Assembly (NCBI GenBank): GCA_003550445.1
Contig: PUKG01000310.1
Span: forward strand, 1-9,254
Reading direction: 5' to 3'
DNA from: Halobacteroidaceae bacterium
GTDB taxonomy: Bacteria; Bacillota; Halanaerobiia; B1SED10-174
Length of the DNA stretch: 9,254 nucleotides
Shown: one piece after another, positions 1 to 6,714 of the stretch
Position numbering within the stretch: position 1 is the stretch's first letter
Layout: each line of letters starts with the position of its first letter
Translations under genes and position numbers: made by a program
Notes under the pieces: generated by a model
What the model was told of the DNA's origin: nothing
Database searches by the model: none
The model's input: only the letters and a program-made list of their open reading frames with translations

Positions 1-80
1 AAAAGGTGAAATAGTGTAATCTATTATTAATCGGGCTGTAGCGTGTGCAGCTTTATTTTTTTATCCTTCGAGGTGTAAAA
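1..80. other. Leader upstream of trkA, cut by window edge
   Basis: This 80-bp stretch precedes the trkA start. The + strand has early stops in all three frames. One frame reads five codons and then TAA at 17-19, so it could be the last codons of an upstream gene, but that is too little to call. The rest is T-rich (a run of seven T at 54-60 and more before 66). I found no convincing paired -35/-10 boxes, so whether trkA has its own promoter here cannot be settled. Confidence 0.4.
70..75 (+). promoter_or_regulatory. Ribosome binding site deciding the trkA start
   Basis: GAGGTG lies 5 bases before the ATG at 81. It supports that ATG over an in-frame GTG at 45, which would add a 12-residue hydrophobic stretch ahead of the nucleotide-binding beta strand and has no such site in front of it. 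Confidence 0.7.
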
Positions 81-1418
81 ATGCATATTATTATAATTGG
101 TGCGGGCAAGGTTGGTTACAGTCTTGCAGAAAAACTGAGCAGAGAACAGCATGATATTTTCCTGGTTGACCAAAATGAGGAGCGTTTGGAAACCGTCCAG
201 GAAAATCTTGATATTTCTACCGTTCTCGGACCGGGAGGAAACCTTTATACTCTCAAAGAAGCAGGAGTGGCAAAAGCAGACCTCTTACTTGCAGTTACAG
301 ATGCAGAAGAGGTTAATATTCTGGCCTGCCTCCTGGGGAGACAGATGGGTGTAAACCGAACTGTTGCCAGAGTTTCAAGCCCAGAATATGTTGAGAATGG
401 ATCTTTAGAAATATCCAACTTTGGGATTGACTTGATGATTAACCCTGAACTTGTTACAGCAGAATCAATCTTAAAACTTATCCGGGTTCCAGAAGCTTTA
501 AACGTGGAATATTTTGCCAATCGCAGGGTTCAACTACTGGAATTAAGCGTTGATGAAAATTCTCCTATTGTTGGACAAACTCTTTTTGACCTTGATTTTG
601 ACCATACCTACCTTATCGTAGCCATAATGCGGAATGGGGAAATAGTTATCCCTCACGGCAAGGACAGGATAGAGCCTGATGACTTAATTTTTGTTATGGC
701 CAAAACAGAAGACATGCTGGCAGTAGAGGAGTTTTTGGGCAAGGAAAGAAAAAAGGTAAAAGATATTGCCATTCTTGGTGGAGGGAAACTGGGTTATCAG
801 CTGGCTCGTATTCTCGAAAAAAGAGATTATAATATTAAGCTGATTGAATCACAAATTAGCCGCTGCCAATGGCTTTCAGAACGATTGGATAAAACTCAAA
901 TAATTATTGGAGATGGAACCGATCTAAACCTTCTGGAAAGCGAGGATATTGCCAATTCAGATATTTTTGCTGCCATGACAGGTGATGATAAGGCAAATAT
1001 TCTGGTTTCCCTTCTGGCGAAACACCTGGGGGTCCCCAGGACAATTTCCCAATTGCGGCGTTCGGATTATGTTCCCCTTGTAGAAAAACTGGGAATTGAT
1101 GTTGCCGTGAGCCCCAGGATGCTCACAGCTGGAGCAATAATGAAATATATCAGGCGGGGGAAAATCCTTTCTGTAACATTTCTTGAGGGAGACCGGGCTG
1201 AATTATTAGAATTAATAGCTCCTTCTCAAGGAAGAATTATAAATACGCCCCTTAAAAATTTAAAACTCCCCCGGGGAATGATAATTGGAGCAATTTGCAG
1301 GGGAGATGAGGTTATAGTTCCCGGTGGAAATGATATTATTGGCCCCGGAGACCTGATTATAGTTTTTGCTCTACCCAAGGCAATATCGCAGGTAGAAAAA
1401 TTATTCGATGGTCGGTGA
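81..1418 (+). CDS. trkA: Trk system potassium uptake protein TrkA
   Basis: TrkA is the cytoplasmic gating subunit of the Trk potassium uptake system. It sits as a ring under the TrkH membrane subunit and responds to nucleotides. The protein has 445 residues, the normal length for a tandem TrkA (single-domain KtrA is about 220). There are two repeats of RCK_N plus RCK_C. The first Rossmann motif GAGKVG is at residues 7-12, with the strand-2 acidic residue D30. The second, GGGKLG, is at 233-238, with E256. RCK_C domains lie at about 145-220 and 370-445. Both nucleotide sites look intact, so neither half appears degenerate. The start at ATG 81 rests on the GAGGTG site and on family N-termini that begin directly with the first beta strand. 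The stop is 6 bp before trkH, which indicates one operon and probably translational coupling. Family assignment is secure; ligand preference (NAD(H) or ATP/ADP) cannot be read from the sequence. Confidence 0.96.
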   Translation: MHIIIIGAGKVGYSLAEKLSREQHDIFLVDQNEERLETVQENLDISTVLGPGGNLYTLKEAGVAKADLLLAVTDAEEVNILACLLGRQMGVNRTVARVSSPEYVENGSLEISNFGIDLMINPELVTAESILKLIRVPEALNVEYFANRRVQLLELSVDENSPIVGQTLFDLDFDHTYLIVAIMRNGEIVIPHGKDRIEPDDLIFVMAKTEDMLAVEEFLGKERKKVKDIAILGGGKLGYQLARILEKRDYNIKLIESQISRCQWLSERLDKTQIIIGDGTDLNLLESEDIANSDIFAAMTGDDKANILVSLLAKHLGVPRTISQLRRSDYVPLVEKLGIDVAVSPRMLTAGAIMKYIRRGKILSVTFLEGDRAELLELIAPSQGRIINTPLKNLKLPRGMIIGAICRGDEVIVPGGNDIIGPGDLIIVFALPKAISQVEKLFDGR

Positions 1419-1424
1419 TATTTC

Positions 1425-2852
1425 ATGCGTTATGGAACCCTGATTAATATCCTGGGAAGGCTTATTTTCTTCCTGGGATTATCACTTCTTTTTCCTCTTG
1501 GTTGGGCTATTTATTATGGAGAAGGAACCGGGCCATTTATTTGGCCTCTTTTACTTTCCCTTGTTCTGGGAGGCTCCCTTTTTAAATGGGTAAAAGAAAA
1601 TGGTGAAATCAGGCCCCGGGAAGGGTTTGCAGTTGTTGGACTGGGGTGGCTTGTAACGGTTTTAATTGGAGTCTTACCTTACCTGATATCAGGGACTTTT
1701 ACAACATTTAGCGAAGCCTTCTTTGAGACAATGTCCGGGTTTTCTACCACAGGGGCAAGCGTTTTGGAAGATATCGAAGGAACCCATCGAAGTATTCTTT
1801 TCTGGCGAAGCCTGACCCACTGGCTTGGTGGAATGGGAATAATGGTTTTGTTTATCTCAATTTTGGGTACGGTGGGCCCTGGTGGACTCCAGGTATTTCG
1901 GGCAGAAGCCCCTGGTACATACAGTCTTGAGAAATTCAAACCCCGCATTAAGGAAATGGCATCAATTCTCTGGACTACCTATATCGTAATTTCTGTAGCC
2001 CAGACCGTTGCTTTAATGGTAGCGGGCCTTGACTTTTTTGATGCCACTGTACACACCTTTGGAACAATGGCCACTGGAGGTTTTAGCTCTTACTCTGCAA
2101 GTATTGGAGAGTTTAATAATACTGTAAGGTGGATAATAATTTTCTTTATGTTTCTGGCAGGGGTAAACTTTAGCCTTTATTACATTGCTTTGCGGCAAAA
2201 AAGTCTGCGAGCTTTCTGGAAAAGTGCTGAATTTCGTCTTTATCTGGGTATCATTATATTCTTTTCGGTTTTTCTTACCGGCCTTTTGTGGGGTGAAGGG
2301 GAAACCCTTACAGATACGGTTTTCCAGGTTGTTTCCATTACCACAACTACCGGTTATGTAACAGCTGATTTTGATGCCTGGCCATTTGCTGCAAGTGGAG
2401 TAATGGTATTTTTAATGTTTATTGGAGGTTGTGCGGGTTCTACTGGAGGATCAATGAAGGTAGGAAGGCATTTGATCCTTTCCCGGCATGCCTTTGTTGA
2501 AATGCAGAGGATGGTTCGTCCCAGAAGAGTCCTGAGCATGAGAATTGAGGGAATGGTTATTCCCGAAAGAGTAATTACCAATATCCTAACTTTTGCTTTC
2601 ATTTATCTATTTCTAACAGCCGCAAGCACACTTGTTGTGCTTACTTCAGGGGAGGGTCTAGTAACAAGTTTTTCCGCCGTTGTGGCCTGTATTGGTAATA
2701 TAGGACCCGGGTTGGGGGGAGTTGGTCCAACCATGGATTATACTATTTTTGATGGTTTTTACAAGATTTACCTTTCTATTTTGATGTTAATCGGTAGATT
2801 GGAAATTTTTACAATTCTGGTTTTATTTGTTCCCAATACATGGAGAAAATAA
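1425..2852 (+). CDS. trkH: Trk system potassium uptake membrane subunit TrkH
   Basis: TrkH is the integral membrane subunit that carries K+ (often H+- or Na+-influenced) inward, with TrkA bound at its cytoplasmic face. The 475-residue length is typical. The four membrane-pore-membrane repeats are recognisable from their selectivity-filter segments: STTG at 107-110, ATGG at 216-219, TTTTGY at 306-311 and IGNIGPG at 423-429. Each keeps its filter glycine. The GGCAGSTGGSMK segment at 334-345 is the conserved region in the third repeat, with the intramembrane-loop GSTGG. The C-terminal GRLE motif (457-460) is the family's usual ending before a final Trp-Arg. Extra hydrophobic helices at the N-terminus favour TrkH over KtrB. 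The ATG at 1425 has a GGTGAT ribosome site overlapping the trkA stop, which points to coupled translation. No frameshift or missing filter residue is seen. Confidence 0.96.
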   Translation: MRYGTLINILGRLIFFLGLSLLFPLGWAIYYGEGTGPFIWPLLLSLVLGGSLFKWVKENGEIRPREGFAVVGLGWLVTVLIGVLPYLISGTFTTFSEAFFETMSGFSTTGASVLEDIEGTHRSILFWRSLTHWLGGMGIMVLFISILGTVGPGGLQVFRAEAPGTYSLEKFKPRIKEMASILWTTYIVISVAQTVALMVAGLDFFDATVHTFGTMATGGFSSYSASIGEFNNTVRWIIIFFMFLAGVNFSLYYIALRQKSLRAFWKSAEFRLYLGIIIFFSVFLTGLLWGEGETLTDTVFQVVSITTTTGYVTADFDAWPFAASGVMVFLMFIGGCAGSTGGSMKVGRHLILSRHAFVEMQRMVRPRRVLSMRIEGMVIPERVITNILTFAFIYLFLTAASTLVVLTSGEGLVTSFSAVVACIGNIGPGLGGVGPTMDYTIFDGFYKIYLSILMLIGRLEIFTILVLFVPNTWRK

Positions 2853-2855
2853 CTT

Positions 2856-2884
2856 AAAGGTGACCCTTGTGGTCGCCTTTTTTT
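2856..2884 (+). terminator. Intrinsic terminator of the trkA-trkH operon
   Basis: A 10-bp stem pairs 2856-2865 with 2871-2880 and contains one G-U wobble. It closes a 5-base loop (CTTGT). The 3' arm runs into seven consecutive T at 2878-2884. It starts 3 bp after the trkH stop. This separates the potassium genes from the decarboxylase, so the latter probably has its own promoter within the following 40-60 bp. Confidence 0.9.
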
Positions 2885-2925
2885 GCAGGGAAAAACGTTT
2901 TAAAGTTAAAGTAATAAAAGAAGGG

Positions 2926-2938
2926 AAAGGAGGAGGGG
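2926..2938 (+). promoter_or_regulatory. Strong ribosome binding site for a TTG start
   Basis: AAAGGAGGAGGGG is an extended Shine-Dalgarno match, ending 6 bases before the TTG at 2945. No in-frame ATG or GTG is placed nearby, so this site decides the start. Confidence 0.8.
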
Positions 2939-2944
2939 ATTGAT

Positions 2945-4366
2945 TTGAATAAAGATGAATTCAGGGAAAATGGATATGCTTTTGTGGACTGGATTGCAGA
3001 TTACATGGAAGAAATTGAAAAATATCCGGTAAAAGCAAAGGTTGAGCCGGGGGAGATAAAAAGGAAACTCCCGGGGTCTCCTCCGGAAAAGGGTGAGGAA
3101 TTTGAAGAAATTTTTCGGGATTTTAAAGAAATTATTGTGCCCGGGATGACTCACTGGCAACACCCCGGGTGGTTTGCCTATTTTCCTGCCAATAATAGCC
3201 CGGAATCAATTCTGGCCGAATTGTTAACCGCCGGAATGGGAGCCCAGTGCATGGTCTGGGCTACTTCACCCGCGGCAACAGAACTTGAAGAGGTTGTTAC
3301 AGAATGGTTAAGGCAACTAATGGACCTTCCCGGGGATTGGGTGGGTGTTATCCAGGATACTGCTTCCACGGCAACCCTCTGTGCTCTGCTTACTGCCCGC
3401 GAATGGGCAAGTGATTTCCAGGTGAATGAAAGGGGAATGGATAAGAATTTTACTGTTTATGTTTCAGGAGAAGCTCATTCCAGCGCAGAAAAAGGAATGA
3501 AGATTGCTGGTTTTGGACGAGAAAATATCCGCTATATTGAAACGGATGATAAATTTGCAATGAAACCTGAGGAGCTTGAGAGAGCAATTATTGAGGATAT
3601 GGATAAAGGATTCCGTCCTACTGTTGTAATTGCTACTCTGGGAACTACTTCCTCGGGAGCCTTTGATCCAGTTGAAGAAATAGGGAAGATTTGCAAAAGG
3701 CACAAAATCTGGCTTCACGTTGATGCAGCTCATGCTGGTCCCGCGGCCATGCTTCAGGAAAAAAGCCACTTATTTCGAGGGTTAGAGAATGTAGATTCTT
3801 TTGTTTTTAATCCCCACAAGTGGCTTTTAACTAATTTTGATTGTTCGGTATATTATGTTAAAGAACCTGACCTTTTAACCCGAACAATGTCAATTGACCC
3901 TGCCTATCTTAAAACAACACACGATCAGGAGGTTAAGAATTTCCGGGACTGGGGGATTCAACTGGGACGAAGGTTTCGAGCCTTAAAACTATGGTTTGTC
4001 CTCCGTTCATATGGAGCTAAGGGATTAAAGGAGTTTTTAAGAGAACATATTCGCCTGGGTGAATTATTCCAGAGCATTATTGAAGAAACAAAAGATTTTG
4101 AGTTAATGGCCCCGGCGGAACTTGGCCTGATCTGTTTTCGTTTTAACAATGGCAAGATGGAGAGAGAAGAGCTTGATAGGTTTAACAGGGAACTGATGGA
4201 AAGAATTAATTCTGGGGGAGAAATATTTTTAACCCATACAGTTTTAAGAGAAGAGTTTGTTTTACGCCTGGCTATCGGTCAGAGGACTACCCGGGAAAAA
4301 CATGTACAGAGAGCATGGGATATAATTTTGCAAGAAGCAAAAAACTTAAAGAAGCAGTTTAGCTAA
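2945..4366 (+). CDS. PLP-dependent aromatic-L-amino-acid decarboxylase family protein (group II)
   Basis: This is a cytoplasmic pyridoxal-phosphate enzyme (Pfam Pyridoxal_deC) that converts an amino acid to its amine plus CO2. At 473 residues it matches the animal/plant aromatic-amino-acid decarboxylase length, not the roughly 620-residue enterococcal tyrosine decarboxylases. Key residues are all present: the PLP-stacking H178 in EAHSS, D260 in HVDAAHAG (contacts the PLP ring nitrogen), Schiff-base K292 in NPHKW, and the flexible-loop tyrosine Y321 in DPAYLK. Y321 stands 29 residues after the lysine, exactly as Y332 follows K303 in human DOPA decarboxylase. That tyrosine marks decarboxylases; Phe there marks the aldehyde synthases. 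The N-terminal HWQHPGWFAYFP segment (about 64-75) aligns with the substrate-pocket region of the same family. Substrate (Trp, Phe, Tyr or DOPA) is not determinable. Translation starts at TTG 2945 behind a very strong ribosome site. The gene lies 21 bp upstream of a flavoenzyme gene in the same operon. Confidence 0.92.
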   Translation: MNKDEFRENGYAFVDWIADYMEEIEKYPVKAKVEPGEIKRKLPGSPPEKGEEFEEIFRDFKEIIVPGMTHWQHPGWFAYFPANNSPESILAELLTAGMGAQCMVWATSPAATELEEVVTEWLRQLMDLPGDWVGVIQDTASTATLCALLTAREWASDFQVNERGMDKNFTVYVSGEAHSSAEKGMKIAGFGRENIRYIETDDKFAMKPEELERAIIEDMDKGFRPTVVIATLGTTSSGAFDPVEEIGKICKRHKIWLHVDAAHAGPAAMLQEKSHLFRGLENVDSFVFNPHKWLLTNFDCSVYYVKEPDLLTRTMSIDPAYLKTTHDQEVKNFRDWGIQLGRRFRALKLWFVLRSYGAKGLKEFLREHIRLGELFQSIIEETKDFELMAPAELGLICFRFNNGKMEREELDRFNRELMERINSGGEIFLTHTVLREEFVLRLAIGQRTTREKHVQRAWDIILQEAKNLKKQFS

Positions 4367-4372
4367 CCCGAC

Positions 4373-4378
4373 AAGGAG
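4373..4378 (+). promoter_or_regulatory. Ribosome binding site deciding the flavoenzyme start
   Basis: AAGGAG directly abuts an in-frame TTG at 4379, which leaves no spacing for a ribosome. It stands 9 bases before a second in-frame TTG at 4388, a workable spacing. The second TTG is therefore the better start. Confidence 0.7.
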
Positions 4379-4387
4379 TTGATTTTT

Positions 4388-5794
4388 TTGCAACAGGAAT
4401 TTATCCAAAAAATAAGGGAAATTGTTGGAGAAAACTGGGTTGATAATGACCGGGAAAGGGTTTGGAAATACAGTCATGAGCATACCCACGAGTCTTATGG
4501 AATGGTAGCTCCTAAACCGGTAGAGGGAAGTGTAATAGTAAAACCGATTAAAACCAGTGAGGTTTCGGAGATAATGAAACTTGCCTATGAATATGAAGTC
4601 CCGGTAATTCCCCGGGGGGCAGGTACAGCCTTAGCCGCAAATGCAACACCAAACAGACCCAGCATTATTCTTTCTCTGGAAAGGATGGACAAAATTCTCG
4701 AGGTGGATAGTGAAAATCTAATAATAACCTGTGAGGCAGCAGTTAGTCTTGGAGATTTAATTGAACATTTAAAAACAGATGAAAACCTGCATTTTCCACT
4801 TCATCCCGGGGATGAAGGGGCCCAGGTTGGAGCAATGGTGGCTATGAACGCAGGGGGAGTTAGGGCCGTCCGGCACGGAGTAATGAGAGATCAGGTTCGG
4901 GGCCTTGAAGTTGTTTTGCCAACTGGAGAAATAATTCAAACAGGTGGAAATATGGGGAAACTGGCAAAGGATAATGCCGGTTTGAACCTGATGCACCTTT
5001 TAATTGGTAGTGAAGGTATTCTGGGAATAATTACAAAAACCATGTTGAAATTACACCCCAAACCCCGTTATTCCGCTACTTTAATCGCCTCCTTTCCCGA
5101 ACGGGTCTCGGCTTTTAGAGCTGTTCCCAGGTTAATTAAAGAAGGAATAATACCAATGGCTGTAGAGTATGTGGAGAAGGACCAAATCCATGAAACCGCC
5201 TCGGATTTGGGGAAAAGATGGCCTGCTCCGGGAGGGGTAGGGGACTTGATTTTGATAATGGCCGAAAAAAGCGAGGAAGATTTTTATGAACAGGCGAAAG
5301 AAATAGACAGGATCTTCTCAGAGGAAGGGGCCTTAAATATTTTTATGGCCGAAAGTCCTGCCGAGCAGAGGGAAATAATAGAAATTAGAAGCCATATTCT
5401 CCCCGCAATTGAGAAAAACATCGTGGATTCACCAGATATTACCGTTCCCCGGAGTGAACTCGGGGATTTAATGGAATTCCTTGATGAACTTGGAGAAAAG
5501 TATAATACACGGATACCGGTAATTGCCCATGCCGGAGATGGAAACCTGCATGCTTTTATTCTCCAGGAAAATGGAAAAGTTCCCGAATTTTACGAAGAGC
5601 TAAAAAATGAAATGTACAGAAAAACCATTGAACTTGGTGGAACCATAACCGGAGAACATGGAGTGGGGAGTTTGCGTCTTGAACAGTTAAAAATGCAGTT
5701 TTCCGGGAGAGAACTGGAAATAATGTGGGGAATAAAAAAAGTGTTTGATCCTAAAAATCTTTTGAACCCCGGGAAAAAGGTAATTCAAACCTGA
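4388..5794 (+). CDS. FAD-binding 2-hydroxyacid oxidase/dehydrogenase (GlcD / D-lactate dehydrogenase family)
   Basis: This is a flavoprotein of the vanillyl-alcohol-oxidase/PCMH fold. Relatives oxidise D-2-hydroxyacids such as D-lactate, glycolate or 2-hydroxyglutarate to 2-oxoacids. From the TTG at 4388 it has 468 residues, normal for the family. An N-terminal FAD_binding_4 domain carries the pyrophosphate loop RGAGT at 76-80 and the downstream HPGDEGAQVGAMVAMNAGG segment. A C-terminal FAD-oxidase_C domain carries HAGDGNLH (H381, H388) and EHG (E423, H424), the metal and substrate site of D-2-hydroxyacid dehydrogenases. It ends in the usual FDPKNLLNPGK. Oddities are the loop ending LAANATP, where relatives often have a Gly/Ser-rich run, and a histidine cluster at H30, H32 and H34. 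No iron-sulfur (GlcF-like) partner, lactate permease or electron-transfer flavoprotein is beside it, so the electron acceptor is unknown. It is cotranscribed with the decarboxylase. Substrate is not assignable. Confidence 0.9.
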   Translation: MQQEFIQKIREIVGENWVDNDRERVWKYSHEHTHESYGMVAPKPVEGSVIVKPIKTSEVSEIMKLAYEYEVPVIPRGAGTALAANATPNRPSIILSLERMDKILEVDSENLIITCEAAVSLGDLIEHLKTDENLHFPLHPGDEGAQVGAMVAMNAGGVRAVRHGVMRDQVRGLEVVLPTGEIIQTGGNMGKLAKDNAGLNLMHLLIGSEGILGIITKTMLKLHPKPRYSATLIASFPERVSAFRAVPRLIKEGIIPMAVEYVEKDQIHETASDLGKRWPAPGGVGDLILIMAEKSEEDFYEQAKEIDRIFSEEGALNIFMAESPAEQREIIEIRSHILPAIEKNIVDSPDITVPRSELGDLMEFLDELGEKYNTRIPVIAHAGDGNLHAFILQENGKVPEFYEELKNEMYRKTIELGGTITGEHGVGSLRLEQLKMQFSGRELEIMWGIKKVFDPKNLLNPGKKVIQT

Positions 5795-5827
5795 GAATGA
5801 TTAGATAATAGTAAGCTAAACATTAAA

Positions 5828-5857
5828 AAGGGCTGTTGCCAGAAGGCAACAGCCCTT
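5828..5857. terminator. Bidirectional terminator between convergent operons
   Basis: A perfect 13-bp stem pairs 5828-5840 with 5845-5857 around the 4-base loop AGAA. On the - strand the 3' arm continues into TTTTTAAT, so it is a good terminator for the ABC transporter operon, whose last stop is at 5876. On the + strand the tail is only TTAACTCTTT, so it is a weaker terminator for the flavoenzyme gene. It fills most of the 81-bp convergent gap. Confidence 0.88.
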
Positions 5858-5875
5858 AACTCTTTAAAGAACTTT

Positions 5876-6700
5876 TTATTTTAGACGTGGATCGAATACA
5901 TCCCGCAGGCCATCCCCAAGGAGGTTAAAACCAAGGGTAGTTAAAACAATTGCTATCCCCGTATAGGTAGCAACATGAGGAGCAGTTCTTAAAGCAGCCC
6001 TGGCTGTTGAAAGCATTCTTCCCCAACTTATGTCTGGGGGCTGAGTCCCCAAGCCAAGGAAACTTAAGGCGGCTTCGGTAACAATTGCCAGTCCCATTCC
6101 CAGGCTGATAATAACCAGAAGGGGAGCAAAGCTGTTAATTAAAATATGTTTGAAAAGAATGCGGAGATGTCCAGCACCAAGAGCTTTGGCTGCCAGAACA
6201 AAATCCTCTTCTTTTAGAGCAAGAACCTGTCCCCGGGTTACCCGGGCTAACTGAGGTACCCGGACTATGGCAATGGCCAGCATCGCATTAAAAAGACTTG
6301 GTCCCAGAACAGCAACAATAAAAATTGCGAGGAGGATTGCAGGAAAGGCCAGGATAAGATCCATTAGCCTCATAATAATTTCGTCAATTCTTCCCCCGAC
6401 GTAACCAGCAATAAGCCCCAGAATTACACCGGTAACAAAAGAGATGCTTACTGCTACAAGGCCGACATAAAGAGAAGCCCTTGTGCCCATAATTATCCTG
6501 CTTAGAACACATCTTCCCAGGTTATCGGTTCCCAGGATGAATTCTCCTCCGAGCCCCTGAGGACTTTCGTAGCGGTTATATATGTTTTGCCGGTAAGGGT
6601 CGTTTGGGGCTAGCTGTTGGGCAAAAATTGCTGTCAAGGAGACAATAAAAATCAGGATTAGACCGGCTAAGGCCTGCTTGTTTTTAAGTACTCTTTTCAT
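5876..6700 (-). CDS. dppC: Peptide/nickel-type ABC transporter permease, DppC/OppC family
   Basis: This is one of two membrane subunits of a peptide-type ABC importer. From ATG 6700 it has 274 residues, typical of the family. A TTG at 6718 would overlap the ribosome binding site and the end of the upstream permease gene, so it is rejected. There is an N-terminal membrane helix at about 10-29, then the family's periplasmic-side LGTDNLGR signature (57-63). The main membrane domain begins near residue 76. The EAA loop that contacts the ATPase is at about 169-190 (AAKALGAGHLRILFKH), followed by the characteristic EAALSFLGLG segment (209-218) and PDISWG. One oddity is C64, where the family normally has Asp (GRDVLSR). 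The gene starts 14 bp after the dppB-type stop and is the last of its operon. The symbol denotes the family; substrates of such systems range over peptides, nickel, sugars and antibiotics. Confidence 0.93.
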   Translation of the reverse strand: MKRVLKNKQALAGLILIFIVSLTAIFAQQLAPNDPYRQNIYNRYESPQGLGGEFILGTDNLGRCVLSRIIMGTRASLYVGLVAVSISFVTGVILGLIAGYVGGRIDEIIMRLMDLILAFPAILLAIFIVAVLGPSLFNAMLAIAIVRVPQLARVTRGQVLALKEEDFVLAAKALGAGHLRILFKHILINSFAPLLVIISLGMGLAIVTEAALSFLGLGTQPPDISWGRMLSTARAALRTAPHVATYTGIAIVLTTLGFNLLGDGLRDVFDPRLK

Positions 6701-6706
6701 AGTTGT

Positions 6707-6713
6707 CTCCTCC
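6707..6713 (-). promoter_or_regulatory. Ribosome binding site deciding the dppC-type start
   Basis: GGAGGAG on the - strand ends 6 bases before the ATG at 6700. The longer reading from TTG 6718 would place this site inside the coding sequence, so translation most likely begins at 6700. Confidence 0.8.
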
Positions 6714-6714
6714 C

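Noticed and set aside
45..80. GTG start at 45 adding 12 residues to TrkA
   Set aside because: The ATG at 81 has its own GAGGTG site at proper spacing, and TrkA proteins begin directly with the first Rossmann strand.
2883..2912. Possible promoter for the decarboxylase operon (TTGCAG and TAAAGT with 18 bp between)
   Set aside because: Only 3 of 6 and 4 of 6 bases match consensus, and the first box overlaps the terminator T-run. A promoter is expected here from context but this match is too weak to call.
2945..4366. Assignment as glutamate or enterococcal-type tyrosine decarboxylase
   Set aside because: The length and active-site spacing match the animal/plant aromatic type; glutamate decarboxylases differ in motif layout and enterococcal tyrosine decarboxylases are far longer.
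81..5794. Functional link between K+ uptake and the decarboxylase as a pH-homeostasis unit
   Set aside because: A strong terminator separates the two operons and no shared regulatory site is visible, so adjacency alone does not support a link.
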